A stretch of DNA of 64,000 nucleotides from Haloprofundus salinisoli (GTDB lineage Archaea > Halobacteriota > Halobacteria > Halobacteriales > Haloferacaceae): contig NZ_CP083663.1 in assembly GCF_020097815.1 (NCBI RefSeq), forward strand, positions 2,790,001-2,854,000. The letters run 5' to 3'. How positions within the stretch are numbered: the stretch's first letter is position 1; each line of letters begins with the position of its first letter. Below, piece by piece: positions 16,730-25,198 of the stretch. The notes under the pieces are model-generated. The model had not been told where the DNA came from. It was given only the letters and a program-made list of their open reading frames with translations, and searched no databases. Position numbers and translations under genes: made by a program.

Positions 16730-17635
16730 ATGACACAGACCGTGTCCGTCGCGGTCCCGCGGAAGGGACGTCCGCTCGAAGCGGTACTCGAACGTTTCGC
16801 AACTGTGGCGGGCACGCATTCGCATTCGGTCACCGACGACATCTCCTCGACGCTCCGCTACGAGAAGTCGGTCACGAAAGGAAACACCGACGACCGGACG
16901 GTATACGAACGACTCGCCGAGTACAGCGACCTCTCGGACCCGACCGAACCCGAGTACACGCTGTTGCGAGACGGTCGCGCCGGACTGCCGCGACGCATCG
17001 TCTTCGACAGCGTCACGCTTTCGCTCGACGGCGTCGACGTCCAACTCGTCGGCCGCGAGGAGCCGTTTCGCGCGCTCCGAACCCACGAGTTCGCTCTCGG
17101 ATTCGACAGCGCTGACCTCGTTCTCGAAGAGGTCGTCAGCCTCGAACCGGACGGAATCGGCAGTATCGACGACATCAACGCCCGCATCGACCCGATGGAG
17201 TCCGACGTTCGCGTCGTCACCGGACTCGGCGACACCGTCTACCACACGTTGATGGCGACACCGGAGGTGCTCCCCGCCGGAGCGACGCTCGACCGCTCGT
17301 TCGTCGCCGACTACGAGGGCCCGCTGTGCATCTCGCCGCGGTACGAACGACTCGTCGAGGCGGTGCTCGGAACCGACGCCATCGAAAACGTCGACTTCCG
17401 ATACCCCGATGCCGACGACGGACGGGAGGAGGAAGCCGCCATCGCCGACACCGGCCTCGGCGTCTATCTTACCATGACGGGGTCGACCGCTCGCGACCAC
17501 GGTCTCGTCCTCGGCGACCACCTGTTTCCGAGCGAAACCGTGCTGATGGAGAACGACGCCGAACGGGGAAGCGCCATCGACCAGACCAAGGCGCTCCTGT
17601 CCGAAGTTTCCTCGGAGACGGCGATTCGCGTCTAG
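16730..17635 (+). CDS. HisG-like phosphoribosyltransferase-fold protein, divergent
   Basis: 301 residues. The start TQTVSVAVPRKGRPLEAVLERF parallels the first strand and KGR loop of ATP phosphoribosyltransferase (HisG). RTHEFALGFDSADLVLEE follows the position where HisG has its GITG segment. The C-terminal part EEAAIADTGLGVYLTMTGSTARDHGLVL resembles the HisG PRPP-binding loop region (IVD..STGxTLRxNGL). The match is by eye and the protein is too divergent to call histidine biosynthesis. It follows the coiled-coil gene by 80 bp. Its role is unknown; a diverged PRPP-binding or regulatory paralogue is my reading. Confidence 0.6.
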   Translation: MTQTVSVAVPRKGRPLEAVLERFATVAGTHSHSVTDDISSTLRYEKSVTKGNTDDRTVYERLAEYSDLSDPTEPEYTLLRDGRAGLPRRIVFDSVTLSLDGVDVQLVGREEPFRALRTHEFALGFDSADLVLEEVVSLEPDGIGSIDDINARIDPMESDVRVVTGLGDTVYHTLMATPEVLPAGATLDRSFVADYEGPLCISPRYERLVEAVLGTDAIENVDFRYPDADDGREEEAAIADTGLGVYLTMTGSTARDHGLVLGDHLFPSETVLMENDAERGSAIDQTKALLSEVSSETAIRV

Positions 17636-17727
17636 CGGCGATAGTTCCAGACCCCGCAGACGACTCCTCGTCGCTTCGAGTTTTTGGGTAAGATGTCTTC
17701 GATTACCGAAGCGTCTCTCGGTGCTAG

Positions 17728-17751
17728 CGGCCACCACGTCTGTGGTGGCCG
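17728..17751. terminator. 10-bp-stem hairpin after the HisG-like gene
   Basis: Perfect 10-bp inverted repeat CGGCCACCAC / GTGGTGGCCG with a 4-nt loop, 93 bp after the HisG-like stop. No following T-run is present, so it may be a processing or regulatory hairpin rather than a classical terminator. Confidence 0.45.
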
Positions 17752-17860
17752 ACTCCACCGTGTTTGAATAGATTGTGCTATGGTACTTCTCCACCGAATT
17801 GTGGGGGTATAACCCAACCTTTGCTCAGCTCACCCACGGTTTTGTCGGTCCCAAAAAAGA

Positions 17861-17878
17861 ATCTTAGTACGCTAAGAT
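17861..17878. promoter_or_regulatory. Inverted repeat upstream of the DUF5805-recombinase operon
   Basis: ATCTTAG-TACG-CTAAGAT, a 7-bp perfect inverted repeat, lies 47 bp before the GTG at 17925 in AT-rich DNA. Position and symmetry suit an operator, perhaps for the ribbon-helix-helix protein encoded next to it (autoregulation is inference). Confidence 0.45.
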
Positions 17879-17924
17879 ACGAACGTAGGGATACCTTGAT
17901 AGTGGACCGCTCCGACGCTGAAAC

Positions 17925-18320
17925 GTGAGCGAACGGGACACCAGTCGGTCGTCGGTGAAGACGTACGTACCGACGTATCAGAAAGAACAGTGGACCGACC
18001 ACGCCGACGAACTCGGGATGAGCCAGAGCGAGTTCATCCGGACGATGGTTCAAGCGGGTCGACGCGACTTCGATCTCGACGCGTCGGACGAAACTCTGGA
18101 GGCCCCTGTTGACGCCCCGAACCCCAGGGGTAACGTGCTCGAAGACCGAGTCCATGAAGTGCTCCATCGACGGGACGTCATGTCGTGGGACCAACTGGTC
18201 GAAGCGCTCTCGGGAGATTTCGAGAGCCGACTCGAAGACGCGCTCGACTCGTTGCAGTCGGCGAACCGAATTCGGTACAACGGACGCGAAGGGGGATACG
18301 TGGTGACCGATGGCGAGTGA
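17925..18320 (+). CDS. DUF5805 ribbon-helix-helix/winged-helix protein
   Basis: 131 residues from GTG 17925. Residues about 10-45 (SVKTYVPTYQKEQWTDHADELGMSQSEFIRTMVQAGRR) form a ribbon-helix-helix DNA-binding pattern. Residues about 70-131 (EDRVHEVLHRRDVMSWDQLVEALSGDFESRLEDALDSLQSANRIRYNGREGGYVV) look like a winged helix. In haloarchaea this family sits directly upstream of a XerC/D-like recombinase, as here: the stop overlaps the recombinase ATG at 18310. A regulator or accessory DNA-binding partner of the recombinase is likely. Confidence 0.85.
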   Translation: MSERDTSRSSVKTYVPTYQKEQWTDHADELGMSQSEFIRTMVQAGRRDFDLDASDETLEAPVDAPNPRGNVLEDRVHEVLHRRDVMSWDQLVEALSGDFESRLEDALDSLQSANRIRYNGREGGYVVTDGE

Positions 18321-19371
18321 ATCCACCGGGGGGACAGCAGAGACCGACGACCCCGTCGGCTACTTCCTCCAAGATATGGTGTACCACGGCAAGTCAGAGC
18401 GCACGCGGACCGAGTACGAACGAGTGCTGCGTCGGTTCGAATCGTTCCTCGCCGATCCCGACCGGAACCCCGGTGGTCGATCGGTCGCCCCCGCCGACGC
18501 CACCCACCGTGACTGCATGGCGTGGGTCCACTCGCTGCGCGGCACCGTCGCGTCGAGCACGGTCGCTATCTACGCCGCGTACCTCCACCGCTTCTACGGC
18601 TACATGACCCAAGTCGGCGTCTTCGACTCCAACCCGATGACGCTCGTCACCGAGGAAATGGACGAGTCGATCGAGAAAGATCCGACCCGCCGCGACATCG
18701 ACGTACCGACGATGCGGGCGTTCGTCGCCGACGTTCGACATCCTCTCCACCGAGCGCTCGTCGGGACGTTCCTCAAAACCGGCATCCGGGTGGGAGAGCT
18801 CTGCAACCTTGACCTCCGGGACGTGTCACTCGCCGACCCCGAGCTGTCGAACGCCTACGATCTCGGCGGGCGACCTCAACTGGACGCTCGTCCGAACTCG
18901 CTTTTCGTCTCTTCGAATCCGACGGTCGGCGAGCGACACAACGGCGAGATTCGGTCGGCGTCGAACAAGCGGAAGCGCGACACTGTGATCCCGATCGACG
19001 ACGAACTCTCTCGGTTCCTGAAATCGTGGCTGGCGATTCGTCCCGACCCCGTCTCACCCGCCGACCCGCTGTTCGTCGGTACGAGCGAAGGGTGGGGCGA
19101 GCGACTCACGCCGAACGCCGTTCACAACATCGTCACCACTTACGCAAGCGAGGCGGGGTGGTACCGTTCCGGCGGGGACGCGACCGAGAACGTCACGCCA
19201 CACTACTTTCGGCACTTCTTCACGACGCACCTCCGCGAGCGGACCGGCGACCGCGGCATCGTCAAGTATCTCCGCGGCGACGTCGCTACCGACATCATCG
19301 ACACGTACACCCACAACTGGGGCGGGCAAGTTCGGGAGACGTACGAGTCGAACATCTACTCGATACTCTGA
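18310..19371 (+). CDS. XerC/D-like tyrosine recombinase
   Basis: 353 residues. An N-terminal SAM-like core-binding domain (residues about 15-115) precedes the catalytic domain. Catalytic residues seen are Arg160 in KTGIRVGEL, His298 and Arg301 in PHYFRHFF, His335 in DTYTHNW, and the nucleophile Tyr345 in RETYESN. All needed residues are present, so it should be active. The conserved pairing with DUF5805 suggests a host chromosome or replicon resolution role rather than a prophage integrase; no phage genes are nearby. An AT-rich palindrome lies 113 bp downstream. Confidence 0.9.
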   Translation: MASESTGGTAETDDPVGYFLQDMVYHGKSERTRTEYERVLRRFESFLADPDRNPGGRSVAPADATHRDCMAWVHSLRGTVASSTVAIYAAYLHRFYGYMTQVGVFDSNPMTLVTEEMDESIEKDPTRRDIDVPTMRAFVADVRHPLHRALVGTFLKTGIRVGELCNLDLRDVSLADPELSNAYDLGGRPQLDARPNSLFVSSNPTVGERHNGEIRSASNKRKRDTVIPIDDELSRFLKSWLAIRPDPVSPADPLFVGTSEGWGERLTPNAVHNIVTTYASEAGWYRSGGDATENVTPHYFRHFFTTHLRERTGDRGIVKYLRGDVATDIIDTYTHNWGGQVRETYESNIYSIL

Positions 19372-19796
19372 GCCGTCGTTCGATTTCTTCCTCCGAGTCT
19401 CCAAGACTGAGCCGATAGCTGAGAGTGTCACCAGTATTTCGGCGCTGCTCTGACGTATTTCTATAAAACTATCTAGATATTTTGATAGATATCTATCCGG
19501 CTACTAAGTTGAATATCTATCTTCGAAGCTACTCGAAGACAGTCGCTCGCAACGTATCCGCTGAACCAACTGCGGATAAAGCTTCCAACCCTTCATCGTT
19601 CACGTTGGGTCGAGGGGAGTCGTGTCCGCTATCCGAGAGCAGGCGAACTCGATCCGGCGCGTCGAGGTACCTGCTTTGTCCGCTTACTGCCGTTCGTCCG
19701 TGTTTCCACGTCGCGTGAGCATCTCTTCGGACGAATCGTTCGTCGCCACACGATCATACAAACTCCATTTCGCTATACCCAAAGCGCAGCTCGTCG
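19372..19796. other. 425-bp gene-free interval with AT-rich palindromic core
   Basis: No convincing gene. The part from about 19455 to 19525 is AT-rich and contains ATCTAGAT, the 14-bp palindrome at 19484-19497 and a further ATATCTATC at 19513. The rest shows nothing I can name. It lies between the recombinase stop and the stop of the SRAP gene, that is, between convergent genes, where a promoter is not expected. Confidence 0.5.
19484..19497. repeat. 14-bp perfect palindrome near the recombinase
   Basis: GATAGATATCTATC, identical on both strands. It lies in an AT-rich patch 113 bp after the tyrosine recombinase gene and shares ATATCTATC with 19513-19521. It could be a dif-like or other recombinase site, a nucleoid or regulator site, or chance in AT-rich DNA. 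Confidence 0.5.
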
Positions 19797-20504
19797 CTAC
19801 ACCGGGTTTACTTCTTTGACCAACGTCGAAGAGTCGTTCGCGGGGCTGTTCACCCGCGTCGATACCGGATACGCGCGCATCTCGGCTTCGGGATGCGGGT
19901 CCAAGAGCGCCGCCGCCTCGTCAGGGTCGGCGGTGAGCCACTCCTGTTCTTCGGTGGGGGCGAGGACGACGGCCATCCGGTCGTGCAGCGGCGAGACTAC
20001 TCCGTTGGGCTCCGTCGTCAGTATCGCGAACGTCTCTATCGGTTCGGGGTCGCCCACGTCACCGTCGTCGGTGAACTCGCCGAGGCCGGTCTGGGCCTCC
20101 GGCGGCGTCCACCGCTCCCAGATGCCGGCCATGGCGAACGGGCGGTCGTCCTCGAAAGCCACTCGGTAGGGCTGCTTGCCGTCGCCGTTCTCGCGTGGAG
20201 TCCACTCGTAGAAGCCGTCGGCCGGTACGAGACAGCGACGCCGCTCGAACGCCTCGCGGAAACTCCGCTTCTGGGCGACGCTCTCGGCGCGGGCGTTGAT
20301 GAACGACTTCGAGCGCGACTCCGCCCACTCGGGAATGAACCCCCACTGGACGAACTGCAGGGCGTCGGGTGCCTCGTTCGTGATAATCGGAAGCTGCTGG
20401 CCCGGAGCGCAGTTGTAGCGCGCTTCCAACGGGCGCTCGGCGGTCACGTCGAACCGCTCTTCCAGTTCGGGTTGCGGGGTGAAGAGTGTGTAACGGCCAC
20501 ACAT
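19797..20504 (-). CDS. SRAP-domain protein (YedK/HMCES family)
   Basis: 235 residues. Starts MCGRYTLF, so Cys2 becomes the N-terminal nucleophile after Met removal. Other active-site marks are NARAES, VPADGFYEW and HDRMAVVL. The family forms a thiazolidine DNA-protein crosslink with abasic sites in single-stranded DNA and protects them during replication. The loop WTPPEAQTGLGEFTDDGDVGDPEPIETF is an acidic insertion compared with the compact bacterial proteins. The gene is convergent with the recombinase. Confidence 0.95.
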   Translation of the reverse strand: MCGRYTLFTPQPELEERFDVTAERPLEARYNCAPGQQLPIITNEAPDALQFVQWGFIPEWAESRSKSFINARAESVAQKRSFREAFERRRCLVPADGFYEWTPRENGDGKQPYRVAFEDDRPFAMAGIWERWTPPEAQTGLGEFTDDGDVGDPEPIETFAILTTEPNGVVSPLHDRMAVVLAPTEEQEWLTADPDEAAALLDPHPEAEMRAYPVSTRVNSPANDSSTLVKEVNPV

Positions 20505-20601
20505 ACGTTATCGAAGGACGCCGAACGAGTTAGGTCGTCGGGTCGTCCGCCTCGCGTGACGGTGCGACGGGTTTAGGTTTCCCCGTCTCCGGCGTACGAA
20601 C

Positions 20602-21351
20602 GTGCGAATTGAGAACAGTTTCATCCCCGTTCGCGGCGTCGGCGAGAAAACCGAGCGCCGACTCTGGGAGTCGGGCATCACCCACTGGGACGAGTTCGAT
20701 CGGTCGGCCGTCGGCGAGACGACCGCGGACCGCATCGAGACGTTCATCGACGAGGCGACCGGCCGCCTCGACGCCGGCGACTCGCGCTACTTCGACGCCG
20801 CCCTGCCGAGCAGCGCGCGCTGGCGACTGTACGAGAACTTCCGCGACGACGCCTGTTTCTTCGACATCGAGACGACCGGGCTCGACGCCTCCTACGCCGA
20901 CGTGACGACGGTGAGCCTCCACCGCGGCGGCGAGACGACGACGCTCGTCCGCGGGCAGGACCTCTCGGCGGAGGCACTGCGCGAACAGTTCGCGGACGCG
21001 CCGCTTCTCGTCTCGTTCAACGGCATCCGCTTCGACGCACCCTTCCTGGAGGAGTCGTTCGGCATCGACGTCGACGCCCCGCACCTCGACCTGATGTACC
21101 CCTGCAAGACGCTCGGCTTCTCCGGGGGTCTCAAGCAGATAGAGGCGGATCTGGATATCGAGCGCGACCGGCCGGACCTCTCGGGCCGCGACGCGGTTCG
21201 TCTCTGGCGGCAGTACGAACGCGGCGACGACGACGCCCTCGACACGCTCGTCTCGTACAACCGCGACGACACGGTGAACCTCCGGACGCTGGCCGACGAC
21301 GTCTCCTCGCGGCTACACGACGACGTGTTTGCGAGCGTCCAGTCCGTCTGA
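20602..21351 (+). CDS. YprB-like ribonuclease H-fold nuclease
   Basis: 249 residues from GTG 20602. An N-terminal helix-hairpin-helix-like part (FIPVRGVGEKTERRLWESGITHWDEF) precedes the exonuclease domain starting CFFDIETTGLDASYADVTTVSL. DIETTG supplies the first two acidic metal ligands; FNGIRFDAPFL and YNRDDTVNLRTLAD give the later ones (DEDD-type). Likely a 3'-5' exonuclease or RNase H-like enzyme acting in the cytoplasm. It is divergent from the SRAP gene with a 97-bp gap, and both may act in DNA maintenance. Confidence 0.88.
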   Translation: MRIENSFIPVRGVGEKTERRLWESGITHWDEFDRSAVGETTADRIETFIDEATGRLDAGDSRYFDAALPSSARWRLYENFRDDACFFDIETTGLDASYADVTTVSLHRGGETTTLVRGQDLSAEALREQFADAPLLVSFNGIRFDAPFLEESFGIDVDAPHLDLMYPCKTLGFSGGLKQIEADLDIERDRPDLSGRDAVRLWRQYERGDDDALDTLVSYNRDDTVNLRTLADDVSSRLHDDVFASVQSV

Positions 21352-21486
21352 GGAGACGAGAAGACGGAACCGGAAGTCGCTCCGAGACCACGCTGCGACA
21401 GGTCCACCCGCGTCAGCTACCGCCGTTAGAAGACGCGCTCGGCTCGGAACCCGGCGTTCCGTTCGCGGGAATCGACTGAGAGTCGC

Positions 21487-21684
21487 TTACGCCAGGATGT
21501 CGCCGATGCGTCGCGCCTCGCCGTTCAGTTCGGGCTCCTTCTCGACGATTTTGAGTACTTCGTGGTCGGTCACGTCGGGATAGGATTTCTGCGTCGCCTC
21601 CTCGATAAGTTGCTTTTCGAGTCGGAACTCGGTTCCGTCGTAGACGACGTCGACGCCCTGATCGTCGAAGGAGAGAACGGTCAT
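21487..21684 (-). CDS. DUF5800 family small protein
   Basis: 65 residues, MTVLSFDDQGVDVVYDGTEFRLEKQLIEEATQK...RIGDILA. The sequence matches my memory of the haloarchaeal DUF5800 family closely along its whole length. A compact beta-beta-alpha-alpha protein is expected. Function unknown. It is divergent from the bactofilin-like gene. Confidence 0.85.
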   Translation of the reverse strand: MTVLSFDDQGVDVVYDGTEFRLEKQLIEEATQKSYPDVTDHEVLKIVEKEPELNGEARRIGDILA

Positions 21685-21779
21685 ACCCCGCCGTTGACCA
21701 CCGGAACGTAAAAACGTGGCTCGTTGTCTGCCGGGCGTCTTACGGACGGTTTATTATCCCTGACGTTTTGGTGCGCAGT

Positions 21780-22634
21780 GTGCCACCCGGTCAGGACCCT
21801 CTCGACGCCCTCCGCATCCCCGACGGAACGACCGTCGAGGAACACGACTTGGTGACCGACGGCGACGTCATCGTCGGCAGCCAAGCCACCGTCGACTTCG
21901 GGGTCCGCGGCCGGAACCTCGCCGCGGGCGAACGCGTCACCTTCGGCGGCGACATCGAAGCCGACGGCGATTGCCGCCTCGACATGTGGTGCGACATCGC
22001 CGGCAACGTCCTCGTCGGCGACGACGCCTACCTCGGCGAGCGCGTCCACATCGGCGGCCGCCTCATGGTCTCGGGCGATTTAGACATCGGTGACGACGTC
22101 GAGATAGACGAGGGGTTCGAGGCCAGCGGCTGGATCGTCATCCGCAATCCCGTCCCGACGCTCGTCTTCTACTTCATCGTCCTCTCGCAGCTGCTCAAAC
22201 TCGGCGAGCGCGACGCCGCCAACGAACTCGCGGCGGCGATGGCCGACGGCGACGAACAGCGCGACCCGCTCGTCGTCCCGCGCGGCGGCCACGTCTCCGA
22301 CGACGCCTGGCGCGTCTCGACGCCCGCCCGCATCGGCAGCGACTGCCGACTCCACGGTAACGTCCGCGCGGAGGCCATCCAAGTGGGCCAGCGGAACAAC
22401 ATCTTCGGGAGCCTCCGCGCCCGCGAAGACATCTCCGTCGGTTCGGAGACTCGGGTCCACGGCGACGTGACGACACGGTCCGGAACCGTCCACGTCGCCG
22501 ACGACGCGCGAATCCTCGGCGACGTCGTCTGTTCTGACCTCGTCGTCCACGAGGGGGCGACCGTCGACGGCTCGATGCGCGCCCGCGGCGAGGTGCGCTT
22601 CGTCCGCTCGGACATGACGCGCGAAATCGAGTAA
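21780..22634 (+). CDS. Bactofilin-like polymer-forming protein
   Basis: 284 residues from GTG 21780 (PPGQDPLDALRIPDGTTVEEHDLVTDGDVIVG). Earlier in-frame TTG/GTG codons at 21768 and 21771 are possible. The sequence is made of short beta-solenoid turns with V.G.V/I.I spacing: DVIVGSQATVDFGVRGRNLAAGERVTFGGDIEADGDCRLDMW, and later GSDCRLHGNVRAEAIQVGQRNNIFGSLRAREDISVGSETRVHGDV. A hydrophobic stretch at about residues 125-140 (VPTLVFYFIVLSQLLKL) interrupts the two solenoid halves, suggesting membrane association. Related haloarchaeal proteins are annotated as polymer-forming cytoskeletal proteins. Confidence 0.82.
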   Translation: MPPGQDPLDALRIPDGTTVEEHDLVTDGDVIVGSQATVDFGVRGRNLAAGERVTFGGDIEADGDCRLDMWCDIAGNVLVGDDAYLGERVHIGGRLMVSGDLDIGDDVEIDEGFEASGWIVIRNPVPTLVFYFIVLSQLLKLGERDAANELAAAMADGDEQRDPLVVPRGGHVSDDAWRVSTPARIGSDCRLHGNVRAEAIQVGQRNNIFGSLRAREDISVGSETRVHGDVTTRSGTVHVADDARILGDVVCSDLVVHEGATVDGSMRARGEVRFVRSDMTREIE

Positions 22635-22684
22635 TCTCCCCGACTAACCGAAAGGAAATTCCCCGCGACTGCGGAACTGTGGGT

Positions 22685-23860
22685 ATGCTCACCATCGCGC
22701 TCGCGGGCAAGCCGAACGCGGGCAAGTCGACGTTCTACACCGCGGCCACGATGGCTGACGTGGACGTGGCGAACTACCCGTTCACCACCATCGACGCCAA
22801 CCGCGGCGTCACGTACGCGCGGACGGAGTGCCCCTGTCTCGAACGCGACGAGCGCTGCGGCAACTGCGAGGACGGCAAGCGCTACGTCGCCGTCGAACTG
22901 CTCGACGTCGCCGGACTCGTTCCCGGCGCGCACGAGGGGAAAGGACTCGGCAACCAGTTCCTCGACGAACTGACCAACGCCGACGTCATCGTCAACGTCG
23001 TCGACGCCTCCGGCGGCACCAACGAGGAGGGCGAACCCGTCGAAGTCGGCACCTACGACCCGCTCGACGAAGTCGACTTCATCGAGGAGGAGATGGACCA
23101 GTGGCTCGCGGGCATCATCGACCGCAACTGGGAGTCCATCGAACGCAAATCCCGGTCACCGGACTTCGACATCGACGACGCCCTCGCGGAGTTGCTCACC
23201 GGGTTCGGCGCGTCGGAGTACGAGGTGGCCGCCAGCCTCCGCGAACTCGACTACCCCTCGGACCCGATGCAGTGGACCGACGACCACCGCGAGGCGCTGG
23301 CGCGCGACGTGCGCGCGCGAACCAAACCCATCGTCCTTGTCGCCAACAAGGTCGACATCGCCCCCGAGGAGAACGTTCGGCGACTCCGCGAGACCGAGAA
23401 ACTCGTCATCCCCGCTACGGCGGACGGCGAACTCGCGCTGCGCCGCGCGGCGGAGGCGGATGTCGTCGACTACGACCCCGGCGACGAGGACTTCGAGGTC
23501 GTCGGCGACGTCAGCGACGCCCAGCGGAAGGGGCTCGAACAGATTCGCGACGTGATGGACGAGTACGGCGGCACCGGCGTCCAGCAGGCGATAAACGCAG
23601 CGGTATACGACCTGCTCGACCACCTCACGGCGTACCCGGTCCAGAACGAGTCGAAGTGGACCGACGGACAGGGAAACGTCTTGCCCGACGCGTTTCTGGT
23701 ACCCAGGGGGTCGACGCCGCTGGACCTCGCGTACGCGGTCCACTCCGACATCGGCGACGGGTATCTCCACGCCGTCGACGCGAAATCGAAGCGACGCATC
23801 TCGGATTCCTACGAACTGGAGGAGGGCGACGTCATCAAAATCGTGAGTACGGCGAAGTAG
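22685..23860 (+). CDS. YchF/Obg-family GTPase or ATPase with TGS domain
   Basis: 391 residues from ATG 22685; a GTG six bases earlier is possible. G1 is [10 protein letters not shown]3 is [19 protein letters not shown], and G4 is VANKVD. The insert [18 protein letters not shown] carries Cys residues typical of the archaeal branch. The C-terminal TGS-like domain ends [12 protein letters not shown]. The family binds ribosomes and is linked to translation or stress responses. It lies 50 bp after the bactofilin-like gene. Confidence 0.93.
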   Translation: MLTIALAGKPNAGKSTFYTAATMADVDVANYPFTTIDANRGVTYARTECPCLERDERCGNCEDGKRYVAVELLDVAGLVPGAHEGKGLGNQFLDELTNADVIVNVVDASGGTNEEGEPVEVGTYDPLDEVDFIEEEMDQWLAGIIDRNWESIERKSRSPDFDIDDALAELLTGFGASEYEVAASLRELDYPSDPMQWTDDHREALARDVRARTKPIVLVANKVDIAPEENVRRLRETEKLVIPATADGELALRRAAEADVVDYDPGDEDFEVVGDVSDAQRKGLEQIRDVMDEYGGTGVQQAINAAVYDLLDHLTAYPVQNESKWTDGQGNVLPDAFLVPRGSTPLDLAYAVHSDIGDGYLHAVDAKSKRRISDSYELEEGDVIKIVSTAK

Positions 23861-23953
23861 CGGCGAGGCAGCGACGGTTTTTGAGTCGCGGACCTGACAC
23901 CCCGACGCTCCGCTCTCGACTGCGACGCTCGAAAAAACCCTCCGAAATCGTGC

Positions 23954-24274
23954 TCAGTCGGCGCTGCTGCCGACCGTCGTGTCGTTTCTCGCGTCCGACG
24001 CGCGACTGTGCTGGCGTCGCTCCCACGCCCAGCGTTGGCGGATGGCGCGACGGCCTTTCTCCGTCAGCTCGTAGTAGTTCGTCCGCTGGTCGAGGGTGCC
24101 TTTCTCGACGAGTTCCGCTTCGACGAGGATGTCGAGGTTCGGGTAGAGACGACCGTTGTTGACCTCGTCGCCGAGGTACTCCTCGATGTGGACTTTGATG
24201 TCCTGTCCCGAAGGGTGGTCGTGTCCCGCACAGACGAACAGCAGGTCTCGTTGGAAGCCAGTTAGGTCGTTCAC
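23954..24274 (-). CDS. PadR family transcriptional regulator
   Basis: 106 residues from GTG 24274 (NDLTGFQRDLLFVCAGHDHPSGQDIKVHIEEYLGDEVNNGRLYPNLDILVEAELVEKGTLDQRTNYYELTEKGRRAI). This is the winged helix of PadR regulators in full. I chose the GTG because the family starts at DLTGFQRDLL; the longer frame to 24322 adds hydrophobic residues unlike the family. It probably represses a nearby or distant membrane-protein gene. Confidence 0.9.
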   Translation of the reverse strand: MNDLTGFQRDLLFVCAGHDHPSGQDIKVHIEEYLGDEVNNGRLYPNLDILVEAELVEKGTLDQRTNYYELTEKGRRAIRQRWAWERRQHSRASDARNDTTVGSSAD

Positions 24275-24479
24275 ATCAACATAGAGGACACTCAAGATGT
24301 TAGTTATCGGGCTGCTAAGCAATAGAACGTGAATTTCACCGCGAAGTTAGTATCTCCTTGTCGTCGCCGTCGCCCGACCATCGCGGACCGTTTCGGACAG
24401 TTTCGAACCGTTGCAACCGGACGCAGTCTAGCGGTTCCGTCCGTTTACACGCTCCACCGGAAACGGGGTCAAAATTTCC

Positions 24480-24695
24480 TCAGACGACCCGCGGATTTCC
24501 GGTCATCGCAATCCGGAGCAGTACGGCCGAGAACAGCACGACCCAGCACGCGAAGAAGACGACGGCGATGGTTCCCAGATACTCGACGTCGGTGCCGCCG
24601 ATCTGCAACTCCTTGAGCTGCCACAGATACACCGTCGTCTCGACGCCCATCACGACGAGAAGCACCGCGACGACTCTAACCGCCGTCGTCGACAC
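24480..24695 (-). CDS. 71-residue two-helix membrane protein
   Basis: MSTTAVRVVAVLLVVMGVETTVYLWQLKELQIGGTDVEYLGTIAVVFFACWVVLFSAVLLRIAMTGNPRVV. Two clear transmembrane helices (about 5-25 and 40-64) joined by a short loop. Same strand as the PadR gene and upstream of it. Function unknown; a small stress or transport-associated protein would fit. Confidence 0.7.
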   Translation of the reverse strand: MSTTAVRVVAVLLVVMGVETTVYLWQLKELQIGGTDVEYLGTIAVVFFACWVVLFSAVLLRIAMTGNPRVV

Positions 24696-24832
24696 CGTCC
24701 TCCCTCCGACCGTCGCAGAAGTAGTTTGAATGTCTGAAACTCAATCTCGAAGACATCTCTGTGACGATACTCTCTCCGGGGGCGTAGATATAGATACTGC
24801 TCCTCACGTTGACGATGCACCGACGATGGCCG

Positions 24833-24904
24833 ACGACGCGGCGGGTTTCTCCACGACGCGGCGGGTTCCCCCACGACGCGGCGGATTCCTCTACGACGCG
24901 GCGG
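24833..24904. repeat. 20-bp tandem repeat, 3.6 copies, intergenic
   Basis: Four units start at 24833, 24853, 24873 and 24893 with the shared core ACGACGCGGCGG and a variable 8-nt tail. The last unit is cut after 12 nt. The array lies in the 297-bp gap between the divergent membrane protein and the 59-residue protein. It could be a binding array or a slippage product. Confidence 0.85.
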
Positions 24905-24992
24905 ACGCCGGCATCCCGAGCCGGAGTCGGCGGACGAAGATGGTAGGCGAACGGACCGACGTTTCAAGTATCTCCTTGCTGGTTGGTATCCT

Positions 24993-25172
24993 ATGTACAG
25001 GGCGATTCTCCCAGATGGCGACATGGAGTGCGCGAACTACGAACACGGCGACTACGGCGTCGACATATTCACCGACGACGAGGAGTTCATCGCCTTCATC
25101 CCGTACGCGAACCTCGTCGCGCTCATCAACGAGGAGGTCCAGCTCGGCGACGAGCCGTCCATCGCGGACTAA
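24993..25172 (+). CDS. 59-residue acidic small protein
   Basis: Short reading frame MYRAILPDGDMECANYEHGDYGVDIFTDDEEFIAFIPYANLVALINEEVQLGDEPSIAD. The alternating strand pattern and the conserved-looking FIPYANLVALINEE end make it a believable haloarchaeal microprotein. It is preceded by the tandem repeat and convergent with the UbiA-like gene, 26 bp apart. No function recognised. Confidence 0.7.
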   Translation: MYRAILPDGDMECANYEHGDYGVDIFTDDEEFIAFIPYANLVALINEEVQLGDEPSIAD

Positions 25173-25198
25173 GCGACGGACGGGCGGCCGGGGGACCC

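Noticed and set aside
18310-19371. Prophage integrase
   Set aside because: No structural or lysis phage genes and no nearby tRNA target. The DUF5805 partner points to a chromosomal recombinase system.
19482-19819. Small plus-strand frames in the interval after the recombinase
   Set aside because: Composition is basic and hydrophobic without domain pattern; they overlap the AT-rich palindrome and the SRAP gene end.
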